A stretch of DNA of 64,000 bases from Xanthostigma xanthostigma (lineage: Eukaryota; Arthropoda; Insecta; Raphidioptera; Raphidiidae). A model generated the notes under the pieces. It ran no database searches. It worked only from the letters and a program-made list of their open reading frames with translations, and was not told the DNA's origin. The stretch lies in the NCBI GenBank assembly GCA_963575645.1, contig OY754467.1:54645135-54709134 (forward strand). Reading direction: 5' to 3'. Shown here in pieces: positions 1 through 12,200 of this stretch; the stretch's first letter is position 1, and every line of letters starts with the position of its first letter. The position numbers and the translations under genes were made by a program.

Positions 1-125
1 CAAAAATTTTAATGAATATTGTAGCAAGGGAACTACCTTAATAATATAAATAAAAAACATAAAAATATTGCATTCGTTCTAACTTTTTGTACCCGTCCTC
101 CGCCATAAAATTTCTGTACTTCCAC

Positions 126-811
126 CAGTGGCGGATTTACAGATTTGCCGCCTGTAGGCTTTTTAATTTTTGCCGCCTCTGAATCAATAAAATTCCAACT
201 TCATGATTTGTTCTCCAACATCCTCGTTACATCAACTTTTCCCGTATGGTTAGTATCATTGAGAACAAGGTACCGTGTCAGATCCTTGATTATTTTAGTG
301 AGTGTTTTTTACGCATAAAGAAATAATTTTCTGAAATTGAATTTGACAATTTTGCTGCAGCAATCATGATTAGACCATCGATGTTATATCAAGATTGATT
401 TGTGTAAGCAGATCTCATAATAATTAGGTACATGGAGAAAAAATTATAGTAAATATCAGTGAAGAAAATATGTAAAAATAACTAAATTTCGATTATAATA
501 TCGAATCGCCATTGCAATATTCTAAAAATTCATGATGATCATTAAAGTATATTTTAAAAAGCGTTTGGAAATTGTTCATGTAGAGATGTTGAAATATTTA
601 GTATTTAGCACTGTATATAGGACTATATTTCGATTTTTGTTAAATATTTTAATTTCTCTTCAATTTTCAAAATTCGTATTTTGTGTGTATAATAATTTTT
701 TTTTTAATTTTGTAAATCGAAATAAAAAAATGTATAAACTAAATCTGCCGCCCCTTAAAATTTGCCGCCCTAGGCTTCAGCCTACTCAGCCTGCTGGTAA
801 ATCCGCCACTG
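126..811. mobile_element. Non-autonomous hAT-type element with 8-bp target duplication
   Basis: The ends are inverted repeats: CAGTGGCGGATTTACAG on the left and a complement ending AAATCCGCCACTG on the right. The element is flanked by a perfect 8-bp direct repeat ACTTCCAC at 118-125 and 812-819. An 8-bp duplication and a CAG...CTG terminus are hallmarks of the hAT superfamily. The subterminal TTGCCGCC words are also mirrored (near 147 and 761). The AT-rich interior has no transposase; the 97-codon frame at 532-825 runs across the right end and is not a gene. Confidence 0.88.
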
Positions 812-819
812 ACTTCCAC

Positions 820-2660
820 CACTAAAATGAATAAAATTCCACGAATATTTTTCCGAAAAGAATATGTCTAGTCTTTTACCATTTGCAGGAATGATACCAA
901 TGTATAGGTTAAAATTTGCTTTCGACAATTTTACAAAAAAAAATCGTATTGGGAAAAAAATGAAAAATGTAGCTACGTTTCGTATTAAAAAATGAGAGTG
1001 TCCCGTGAATAAAAGTGTACACAAATCGCACTAACCTTTTTTAAGCTATAAATCAATAACCGCTACAGTTTTATATTTTTATAAAGCAGTTTCGGCTCCG
1101 GTTGAAGCGTCGGTGTCGGTATAGGAGACGAGGTAGGGCTACGCCGCGGTAAGGGTCGATCCCCAGAGCGTTGTACATTACTAATAACGGGAATGGACTC
1201 AGCCGCAACGGTCAACCCGCAGTTCCAATGTTAACCACCTTATAGTTACTCGATATATTATCAGATCTGCTTCGTTAAAAAATAATACACACCTTCGAAT
1301 AGTTTTTTTTTTATTATGTTTTTCCTTTTTTTGCAGGTAAGAGTCTATTTTTTACCCTTTACGTTGAACACTTTTATTTAATTATACATTTAGTTCTAGC
1401 AATGAAAGCGGTATATACGAGGTTCAAATCCCGCTAGAGGTAAAACGTGTTTTATTATGCGACCCGTTGAAAAACGTTGAATCGTATGTCGGCTATCGTG
1501 GCTGAGGTTTTTTCACGGTTCTCCCAAATATTTGTGTTTATATGTGCGTCCATAGCTTGTTTGTTCCAGATTTTTAACTGTGACTTTTTAGTGACTTGAT
1601 CTCTGTTATTTTTTAGTATAATAGTTAAATGATTGCATATGATTATAAAACATAATGCGGAAAAAAATACTCACTAAAAATTCTCTATAATTTTTACCAC
1701 ACAAAGGATAAACATCTGAACGATTTGCTGTAGGTAGTTGGGCTTTCGTTAAGCAGCTTATCTAGATCTCCTTTACAAAAGGAAACATACTTTTACTAGA
1801 AAAAAAAGCTTTTGTCGGAAAAAAATTAAGTTCAAAGCGTTTCTCACCGTTCAAATTCTTTATTGTAAAATTAATATTAGCAATAGTATAAAACTGCTTT
1901 TATTTTTTTCTACATAAACCACAATAATAATGTATAGTTTATGCACGTATCTTAGCCTGCAATACACTATTTTATGACGAGAGTTGTTACGGTTTGTTAA
2001 TATCGTGCCATTGGTGAGTTTTAACAGTCACACGAGTCATAGAAACATTCTATAATTGAGATATGTACTGCATTTTTTTCACGTACCTCATAAAATAGCT
2101 GCTTTTCACATCATAATAAGTATAATATAGATATTAGTATTTTTCGATAGTTCACGTTCGACCATATTGATACAATATCTGTGCCGACTGTTCGCTCATG
2201 TGAATTGAAACGCCAACTACTTAATAGCTATAGGATTGATAAAATTGCATTATTTTTGTTTTACTCAGCACTATAGGGAGTCAAGCAAATATTTAATTTC
2301 ATTTTTAATTACAACCGTTGAAAAAATATTTCAACAACTATAAATGAAATGACACTTATTAAAGTTATTAAAAAAATATTATAAAATTAACGACGATGTA
2401 AGTAGTAAAGAATTTGTAAATTATTATTTCAAAAATTGTTATCTGACATAATTAATTTACAATTACCGGGTTACATTGCATTAAAGCTATATAAAATGTT
2501 ATATCCAATTTCCGATTCCAAAATTCGTACAGCGTGCATTTCCATTAAATTAAATATTCCATCTGTGTCCAAATTACCTGTTTGTCAGTTGTATATGTAT
2601 GTACATTGTACACAGATATACGTTATAATATTATGCAGTACGTGTACTGTTTTCACCTCT
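820..2660. other. Unassigned AT-rich DNA
   Basis: No reading frame with gene-like composition is seen. A slightly GC-richer patch lies at 1085-1240, and a tRNA-B-box-like word (GGTTCAAATCC) sits near 1424, without a convincing tRNA fold around it. Confidence 0.5.
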
Positions 2661-2689
2661 GCTCCGATGGCCTGGTGAGCGCAAACAGC

Positions 2690-3005
2690 CAGCTAGACCA
2701 CTGAACGGTGACAAACAGTGCGTTTATATACTAAGCGCTGTCAAAAGTGTATTCGATGTTAACAGCTTATCACGAAGCGCTCACAGTGTGTTGAACGGGC
2801 AACGACGTGGCTTTACACTTAGCACTGTCAAAAGTACAATCTCTGTTAGTTCTAGTTCGATATGCAATAAAAAGCGTCGACGCAGTTTGTTAAACGGGCA
2901 ACTCAGATTTGTGTTATACTGAGCGCTGCCAAAAATGCATTCGTTATTATTTAACTTGCAATGATTTGATTTATGTTTATCGCTGCTAAAAGTAGATTAT
3001 TTTCT
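2690..3005. repeat. Degenerate tandem repeat around a GCGCTGTCAAAAGTG motif
   Basis: A motif of the form (A/T)AGCGCTGYCAAAAGTGCATTCG recurs near 2733, 2819, 2922 and 2980 with increasing decay. Two of the later units are preceded by a TTGTTRAACGGGCAAC word (near 2789 and 2887). Spacing is uneven (about 60-105 bp), so this is an old array. No coding potential. Confidence 0.6.
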
Positions 3006-3240
3006 GTGCACTTATACACGGCATATTAGTATTACCAATAATTGAATACGGTGACGTTGTTTATGGTAGCTCGTTAGACTTCCAAACCCGTCACAAAGCT
3101 CAAAAACTTCAAAATGCGTGTTTAAGATTTGTTTTTGATATTCCCTATAGAGAAAATATAACACCTTTTCTCACGCGGCATTGTATTTTAAACATGGCAT
3201 ACCGTAGACTTCTTCATTAAACGCTTTATATTAGTTTGGG

Positions 3241-3300
3241 TTGTAACTAACTATGTATGTATGTATGTATGTATTATGTATGTATGTATGCATGTAACGG
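3241..3300. repeat. (ATGT)n microsatellite
   Basis: An imperfect run of TATG/ATGT repeats at about 3251-3295, lying at the left edge of the sequence inserted in the LINE remnant. Confidence 0.85.
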
Positions 3301-3322
3301 AATCTTTGAGCATAATTTTCAC

Positions 3323-3614
3323 CAATTTCCCGAAGTCTGATTAATTTGAAACTTTGCATACGTATCAAGGACCGATGACAATGCAATAATTTGATAACAG
3401 TTTCCCATTATCCTTATTAGGACCCCCAGGATTAATAAATTCTTTTATAGATCCTCTGTAGTAAACGCTTTATTTTCACCAATTTCCCGAAGTCTGATTA
3501 ATTTGAAACTTTGCATACGTATCAAGGACCGATGACAATGCAATAATTTGATAACAGTTTCCCATTATCCTTATTAGGACCCCCAGGATTAATAAATTCT
3601 TTTATAGATCCTCA
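3323..3614 (+). repeat. Two-copy direct repeat, about 140 bp, near-identical
   Basis: The segment beginning TTTTCACCAATTTCCCGAAG at about 3318 is repeated from about 3474 and continues to TCTTTTATAGATCCTC in both copies (ending about 3453 and 3614). The copies look identical over roughly 135 bp, so the duplication is recent compared with the decayed LINE around it. Confidence 0.9.
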
Positions 3615-3627
3615 AACTAAAAAGTGA

Positions 3628-3858
3628 AAAATAAAATATAGTTTAAAAAAAACTAAAAAACACGCTTTATATCGAACTAAAAAGTAAAAAATAATTTTTT
3701 TAAAATAAGCTTAAAAAGCGTTGGGCGCTTTGTTCCACATTTTCGTACATCGAGCGCCCAACGCTTTTTAAGCTTATTTTAAAAAAATTATTTTTTACTT
3801 TTTAGTTCGATATAAAGCGTGTTTTTTAGTTTTTTTTAAACTATATTTTTTTTTATTT
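3628..3858. repeat. Near-perfect foldback (palindromic) element
   Basis: The left arm runs from TATAGTTTAAA through ACTAAAAAGTAAAAAATAAT to GCGTTGGGCGC. The right arm is its reverse complement, GCGCCCAACGC back through ATTATTTTTTACTTTTTAGT to TTTAAACTATA. The unpaired centre is only about 25 nt (about 3732-3756). It shares its ACTAAAAAGTAAAAAATAAT core with the foldback at 55117-55278. Confidence 0.9.
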
Positions 3859-4286
3859 ATTTCTATTCCGTTTGCAAAAAAATAACGAACCCTTATACCT
3901 AACCAGTAGGCTAATAAAGCGTTTAAATCCTTATCAGATTAGGTCTATCACTTTTGAAATACCATCACATTCTACCTCAAACTTTAAAAAATCATTTTCA
4001 TATTTAGCCCCTAAATTATTAAACGACCTTCATGACATAGTTCCCTGCTATGAATATAATAGTAATGTGTCAACTAAAATCCAAAAATATCTTTTAGACA
4101 AACAACTAACTCATCGACCAATCTAGGAATCTTTCAATTTTTATATTTTTATGGACTTTTAATTTTTATAGTATTTTAATGCCTACATTTTATATTAATT
4201 TTTGTTTATCGAAATTTGTACGAAGGACAGATGGAAGACCAATCCTAGGATTGAATCTGTGACCTATTGCTTCGGCAATAAATAAA

Positions 4287-4330
<44 letters not shown>

Positions 4331-4332
<2 letters not shown>

Positions 4333-6142
4333 CCGCTTGATGACTGTACTAGTGCGACCCTTGAGGATCACACGTGCAACTTCCCAGTTTAAAAAAAAAC
4401 TCTAAAACACCCTTTACTGAAGTCTTTTTGTTCAAACAAACAAAAAATCTTAACCAAGTTTTCAGGCTAGGATGGAATCGCCAAGCTTATACAAAATACC
4501 AAACTTCGTTGATTTTATTAATAGCTAAAATTCATTCATTTCATCACTGTACTCACTCATTCACTTATGATCATAAAAACCTTTAGGGTACTTCCCGCGA
4601 TCCTACAAAACTGAAGTTTGGTATACGAGCTGCGTTTCACGTACAAGTGACGAGGAAATTAAAAAATCTCTTATTTTGTTCCCCCCAGCCTCCAAAGGAG
4701 GGAGGTATATAAAAAGATACTATATTATGTAGTTATACCGAGATTTCAATTTATATTATACTACTATAATATTATGTATATTATACGAAACGCTATTCTG
4801 AATTTACAAATTCGGGACTAACATATTTATATAGGCGTGGAGGTGTTAGAGAGGAATATATGATTGCATCGGCTGGCGTCAGAATTGGCCATTAGTCCGG
4901 TTTTGCTTAACGCTACCGATGCCTGTGCCGTTTTCCAATTATGTGACCGAACTTCTGTAGATTGATATTAACATCAACTCCCTGCTCGCTGTTTTTTTAT
5001 GGAGAAGCGAAATTGCTTTTTCACTACGTGTTTACTTTTTATGAACACACTAACGAAGACGGTGAATTTTTTTTCAGAATAATGATTTTATTATTAACTC
5101 AGACTGTAACAGACAGCTTGTACTTACAGCGTGCAAAATTGCTGAAATATTTACTTTCTCTCGTTCTATACCGTGGGCCTTAAATAAGCTAACCTTTTTC
5201 ATTAAATACATATATATTTAATATTTACTCGTCCGGACCTCAACGTGTCACCTTATTTAATATTTTAAGAGGATCGCTTTACTGGCTATCCCCGTGGTTT
5301 ATGCTATGCTCTATGCTATGGGCTTTTTTAACTCGGGTTGCTTAATATCGGGACTGATATATTGCGGCTTTTCCGATGCCAATAATTTCGATGCCGCTAT
5401 TCCGGTATTATATTAGGAAATATCTTATTTTCAAATACTTCTTTTTTTGACAAATTTGTCTTTTCTAATGTAAAAAAATGCCATCTGTTTTAGAATAATT
5501 CTTACCTACCTATATTGATAGGATTGTAAGTAATGGTGCCATTACGAGAATAATGCAGTTTCTATATAGGCTGCATGTCTTTCATATCGCAGGGTTTACT
5601 CACAATGAAATGGACACTCTGCGTACGATGTGTCTATATAAGGATAAAATCATACGCGAATATTTAAATTGAAGGAAACCAACCATTAATATGTCACGAG
5701 TGTCACATAGACATCACAGATACATTTATCATTCATTTGAAATAGCCTTCGCTTTTATCACAGAATAATAATATAATGTATTATGTGGAATGGAAGGTTG
5801 AATGAGAGAATGAGTGAGCATTGGATATGTGGTCGGACGGACTTTGATATTTCTCTATGACGTGTCGACGTGTTTTTTTGTTTTTTTTGCCATTGTGTTA
5901 CAAAAACCTCCACTGACAAAATGTGAAAACATTTGTTTATTAGTTACTTAATTAAGACTGTATTTGAATTTAGAAGTTTGTTAATTGGTAGAAAAATTTG
6001 TCAAAAGAAAAAAGTATGTGAACATCCCCGGTTCGTAATAATTTGTCTTTTCGTAGATATTTGTGAATTTTGCAGGTATATACTTTCAATGTTTTGTATA
6101 AGCGGGTAGATATTGATTGTCTGTCATTTTTATGTATTCTAG
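4331..6142. other. Unassigned DNA upstream of the first recognised Miple exon
   Basis: Probably intron or upstream sequence of the Miple gene. I looked for a signal-peptide exon ending in phase 1 and saw none that I can support. Reading frames here are short and of low complexity. Confidence 0.4.
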
Positions 6143-6280
6143 AAGCCTGCAAGTATTCAAAAGGGGCGTGGTCCGACTGTGATTCCACAACAAACATGCG
6201 ATCTAGGACGTTGACGTTGAGGAAAGGCGACCCTGCTAGCTGTGAGAAAACGAAAACGATACAGAAGAAATGCAAGAAAG
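6143..6280 (+). CDS. miple: Miple exon encoding PTN/MK domain 1
   Basis: The exon is bounded by a TTCTAG acceptor and an AAAG|GTAAAA donor. It is 138 nt, phase 1 at both ends. It encodes ACKYSKGAWSDC, then a basic loop (MRSRTLTLRKGD), then two more cysteines ending KKCKK. The C-x9-C spacing and the single tryptophan match the C-domain type of midkine. Confidence 0.9.
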
Positions 6281-9200
6281 GTAAAATAATGCTTTTATAT
6301 AAATAGTTTGATAGTGATACGTAACTATATCTGATGTATTATCAGGGCTTGTTCTCGCCTTTTTGTGTTTGCATACGCTTTATGTGATTGCTATCATACA
6401 AGGTGTACGGAAATTATTTTATAGTCATCGCAATTTATGTTTGAATGTTCCACCGTCCGCACACCAGGTAACGTACGTCGCATCTACGGTTGGGAAAGCA
6501 AAGTAGTCGAGAAGTTGCACTTCTACCCACAATATATTCTTTTTATGAATTTATGTTCTTACTGAAAATTAGACTTATGAAGTAAGTATTTTGGTAAAAC
6601 TAGAGTTTTTTTCATAATGCTATTATAGTCCGGAATCTTGTATATTCAATTTATGTATTTTCAACCCCGTCTATATATTCAAACTGATTTTACTCAAGTT
6701 TTTAGTCCCTACTTCTCACGCAAAGTGTCTCCTCCTGTGCTGCTCAGCCTCAAATTAATTACGGTTTTTTTTCTGATCGATCTATAACTGACTTGAAGTG
6801 AATGAAGGTGCAGTTAAAAATAAATGACTCGATTTGTCCCCAGAAATTGAATATACATGGGTTCTGCTGTATTATCATTTATTTAGTTTCCTCGTTCTAA
6901 TCTGAGAACTCATTTCGATTTTCAAACACGATCCAGCGGCCTAGCCGGTTTAGAATGATAGCGATACAGACACGAAAACGCGTTCTTCGTTACATACATA
7001 TTTCTTTCCCCTGCTGATGGAACCTGCTATATTCGATTTTTAGGCCCTCGCATAAGTGAGTTCGTACTACTGTGCGATCGGCGAAAGAAGACCGGTGGGG
7101 AAAGGGCAAGAAGTCGCTGATGTGTTCCCAAATTATCGGAATTCATAGGCGGCGCATAGCAATGCATGCAAACAATGTATAGCTTTAAATTTTAAGGCAT
7201 TATTTTGAGCCTCTAACTCGCACAATTTAATTACATTCGCTATGACCTCCCTAGCGCCACTTCTAACTGTTTTTCCCTTTTTACTTTCCATTTTGATGAT
7301 ATTCAGACAACACATCTCAACTTAGTCCGTGGACGCACGCCTATGTACTGTCTGGTGTATGATTTTTTGTACTGTTAGCAAGTGTCGCTGTATAGTCGTA
7401 CGGCTATAGCAATAGTACAATTATCGCGATAACACAATTGTTAAACGTTTGGTCGACTGGACTCCCTTATTGCATAGAAGCGGTTCCAGGATCATTACCT
7501 TTTACTAATATTATGTAATATAAAATACATGTGCGCTCTTCTGCAATAAGGTCATAGGACTACATTCCATAGACCGGTCTTCTTTTAAAAATCCAACAGT
7601 AAATATGCTGTGTTATTTTATTCCCATCAAATGATTGCTTAAAATAGTATTCGATTTGACTTTGAGCAGGGGTATTGTGAAGAGTTGTGACGATTTAGTA
7701 AAAAGTGGGGGCGTATTGCAGGTACTGTGTGTGTGTGTGTGTGTGTGTTTAATAGTGTCGCATGTTGAATAAGAAACGGTTGGAAGACGTGAGCTGCATG
7801 CATTGCAAAAGCGTTTAAAACACTGCACTGCCTCAGCTGCAACATTATGCATACAGAATGCGGGATTGCAATCGCTGAGTTCACGGCGCGAGTCTTTTGT
7901 TGTTAAAATTAATCTATAAATGCATATGACGTGTCTGATGTCAAATTGGCAGATCTGCTCGCAGGAGGATTGTGCGACGACTTTTAAACGCGAATCTCTT
8001 TTATAAACGACTTTACCCGCGCTCTTCACACGCGCTAATATCATTTTTTTTGAAGTGAAAACTTCTTTAGCGGCGTTGTACACTTTTTTTGTAATGGGTA
8101 AAAAATGTTAAACCCTCGTCAGATCGAAAATTCGTAAGACCTGATCGAAAATGCGTAAGACCTGATCGAAAATGCGTAAGACGAAAACTTTTATACACCT
8201 TTTTTGTAATGGGTAAAAAATGTTAAAATCGCGTCAGGACACGTGACCTGATCGAAAATTCGTAAGACGTTAATATTCAAGTTTTCACGTCTGCCGGCAC
8301 TCCCGGAGTGCAACCCGTCTTTTTTTATTTAAGTTTGATCAAAGTCTCAGATTTCTGACCCATAATTTTAAATGAAAAACGCCTTCAAGGATAATTAATT
8401 CATTGTTTAGATTTTATTTAGAAATATGAACCGTAAGTTCGCCGACAAAGTGAAAAAGTCAACTGGTCATTTAAGTCTGTATTACTTTCACAATTTATTG
8501 TTTGTAATCGTTTCAATGTGATTCGATGAAATTTAAGCTAATCTGATACGAAAATAAAACTTTTTATCTTTTAGAGATTTGAAAATATACGTCTATATTA
8601 TGTAGTCAGTTTGTTGGCATTGTGAATGCGGCATTGTTATGTTCCAACTTCCAACACTAAATAGAAAATTGGTTTCTTCCCTATTAAGGATGAGTAAACA
8701 GTTCACAACAGTGACTGATGTAAACATAATACGTTACGTATCATCGAGACCGTAGTAGTTACTAGTCAATGTAAACAAGTGTATTTATTATTGTTGTTTG
8801 TGTTTCATCTGTGGCGCTTATACAAAACAAGTAGCGTACAGAGTCGCTCTCAGAAATATTTCAATAGATTCGATGGTTGAAATGGCCTTGAAATAGCTTT
8901 AGGTATACGAGTAGATAAAAAAATGACTGGATAAAGATTAGTAGGTACCAAGAATTGATCTGCAGAAGATATGAATTTGTACCCAGAGTCCAGACTTTTA
9001 TGGCTGGGTGACAACGCTTTTAAAGAGGACAGGATTGGTCATAATATTATTTAGCAGTTTTAAAATGCCGCGAAATATGAAAAATTGAACGTAGTTTGTC
9101 GCCATGGATACATTTAAAATATTCGGTACAAAACAAATAGCGTGTTCTATTACATCGCATTTAATTTATTTGCGAGAATGTTAAGTGATGCACATTAAAT

Positions 9201-12200
9201 AACATTTGAATTAAGAAATTAAAGAACTTACAATGCAAATATCGACAGGCTTCAATTAATTATTATTAACAATTCATTGCATTACTAATTCATATTACGC
9301 CTTATAAACGAAGCTGCAACTATTTTCAAATAAAACCGCCAGTTAGCGCTCCACGGCGAGTTGCACATAGCACTATATTAGTTGATTAATAAACAGTTTG
9401 CATTTTTGTATTGACAGTCTCCTGTGATTGTAATTATGATCGATTATACCTAGGTATATACTGTTCAGAGAAATCACTTTCCCTCCCTACACTTATTTAG
9501 AGTAGAATTTCGTTCTTGTTATAATATAACGAGCAGGGTGTCCACGCGAAAATTTTCCACGGAATTCATTGTTTTGTATTTGAAGTTAGAAATTAAAGAC
9601 TTTAGGGGATTGGTCAATCGATAGACGGGCACATCTTAACATACTCATGGGTTTGATATAACTATAGCGTTCGACAGAAAAGTCCGGAAATGATCAGGAT
9701 ATTTTCTGGAAATCTATTTTTTCAACACACCGTAACCAGCTTCCAGTTTTAATGCTACTCTATCAATATATCAAACTAACACAATTCTATGTGTTTGATG
9801 TACATATCCATTGTTTTTGGTGCAAGTGAAGGGGTGCTCGGTTCATGGTTGCCCTTGCAGGTCAACTTTATCCTATAATGCTCGTTGGAAACGTAATATT
9901 CAAATTTGATATGTCGTTGTGTATGTAATCTGTAACGCCTACATAATATATCATGTATATAGGTATAATGTAATACGGCACTCCGGATATGTTTGAAAAG
10001 CAATATACCTAATCTAACCTTCCATGACATACTGGACGTCGTCGTCGTCGAGTCGTCGGATGACTGACAGTCGCGTTGTGTAAACGCCGCCGTTGACTGT
10101 CAAGTATAGCGTTACTCCATCCTCCGTGTTCTGTTTTAAAATACGATTTACACGATTCAAGTTTGAAGGTCTATTTTAAATGCACATTCGTTCCGTGTCA
10201 CAAAAAAAAAAGTTTGATTACCATATTTTCATATCGTCACATCGCGGCTGTGCTGTGCTCCGGCTGCGAAATGCAATCGCCGATATTTTCTCAGTTGCTC
10301 AAAAAGTCCCCAGTATAGGTGCTGTGTGTTTAGTAGGCCGCAGGAACTTGGCCGGACTCCGTTCTAGGCTAAGGCTAAGAAAAATTAAATTCAATATAAA
10401 AGACGCTGCACAGGAGGCTGGTTTTGCCGCACGATTCGCTGCTTGATTTCGTAGTTAGGTTCCGAGCGTACTGTGTGATGATTCGACACAGAATTTTTGG
10501 AATTTAAAAATAATATACTTAAAGATTGACTCTATTCAATAAATAGAGTAACTGTGATCCATTGAAGTTAATGATGAGTATTTGGAAAGAATTCCGTGGC
10601 ATAAGGATCGAAAATGAAGCAATACTGAGATTTTTTAAACTTGCATTTAATACTAACGTTTCGATACGTTTTGTATCATCTTCAGAGTGACAGCATTTGA
10701 ACACTCTGAAGATGATACAAAACGTATCGAAACGTTAGTATTAAGTGCAAGTTTAAAAAAATCTCAGTATTGTTTCATTTTCGATCCTTATGCCACGGAA
10801 TTCTTTCCAAATACTCATCATAATATACTTAAGTCTAAATTGGTTTATAATTGCAATAAATAAATGCTATTCCCGCTTTTAGACTTTTCCAATGAGAATT
10901 AATTAATTTGTAAATTCTGGAACTATAATAAAATCTATAATACTCGCATTAGGTATAACAATAATAATATAATATATTATAATACATATAATTACACAAT
11001 GAAATAGCCATAGTCTTCTATAATAACTCAAACCAGAATCTTCCACTAGAGCGACATAATATCTCAGCAATCGACCTTTCTCATTTTTTCCTTAGGTATC
11101 ATTGCGGGAGGATAAAATATGTCGATGTAAAACAAGCTTTAAGTAGGCAGTATAGGCACTACAGGCGGCAGTCGAAGCCCTTCAAGACCAGCGTTATTTG
11201 TATTTATTATTTACCAATTTTTATGTATCGTATATGCATTGAAGACATCTTTCTTTTTATTTGAACTGTATGATATTTTCATTATGAAATTTATTTATAT
11301 TTGTTGCCTGATTTGTGCAAACTACAGCTCCCCGTCGCCCCAACCCACAGATACATACATCAAACAACAAATATAAATAAATTTCATACTGAAAATATAT
11401 CATACAGGGTATCGTTGCTTTATAAAACCATTTAAGACACCGCAATAGGTAGGTACTTGCGTTTTTTTAAATTTTATTTTATTAATTTATCAGATTCGAT
11501 TATTCAGTAAACCCAAAGCGATCGACCTGATTGTAGCGAAATCGAATGTTTTGTCAAAGCTTCGATCGGAGTCCGGACTCTAGAAAAAATATAGCAAAGC
11601 TATTAACTATACATTAATCGATATTAATCCAACATATGCGGTTTTACCTTTTGGGCACAGATATATTTATTGTAACTAAGAGTCAACAAGCAAACTGCAT
11701 CTGCATTTTGCATACTAAAAATGTTATCGCAAAATATGCAAACACATACAAGTAAGTAAGTAGGTACGTATAGCTTGTCTGTGTGCAGTGCAGCAACTGG
11801 CTCTCCCTCTCCGTGTTATGCAAAATATTGTTATGCACCGGATGTACGAACACACGTTCCATAAACACAATGTTCACAAGTTTTCTGAAACTGTGAATCT
11901 TGCGGCGGAAAATAGAAAACCACTACTATACAATTTTTTATCGAGTTGTAAAATTTGATAATGTTAAACGCACAAGGTGAATAATTAAATCTTGTACTAT
12001 TATCATTCCATCTCCACAAGCGGGGAATGGTACTATTTTAGGTGAAAATTCACTTTTCAAAATTTTACAATATTTCTTAGTTTTGAAGTCCCCCGAGTTC
12101 AAAAAGCACAAAAAAGTATTTGGGGAGGTGTCGGTGCATTGGAAAGGGAGGTGTTTTTATACACAAGGTATTTTGTCACTGAAGATTTTTTCAACCGGGG

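Larger units (their letters stand above)
3030..4330 (+). mobile_element. 3' end of a LINE retrotransposon, split by a nested insertion
   Basis: At 3030-3225 one frame reads as the end of a non-LTR reverse transcriptase ORF (LPIIEYGDVVYGSS, then KAQKLQNACLRFVF, then a MAYRRLLH end). The conceptual C-terminus resumes at 3872-4125 (LAPKLLNDLHD, then KIQKYLLDK), followed by a stop, a short 3' UTR and a (TTA)n tail at 4287-4330. About 620 bp of repeat and foldback DNA separates the halves. The piece is 5'-truncated and non-functional. Family placement (CR1/Jockey/R4-like) is uncertain without a database comparison. Confidence 0.75.

Noticed and set aside
1390-1445. Possible tRNA or SINE head (GGTTCAAATCCCGC)
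   Set aside because: Only the B box and a short stem are present; no acceptor stem or A box could be paired.
7613-8083. 156-codon minus-strand frame
   Set aside because: It starts in the GAAGTGAAAAC repeat and ends in unique DNA after a (TG)n-derived His-Thr run; no domain, and it lies in a Miple intron.
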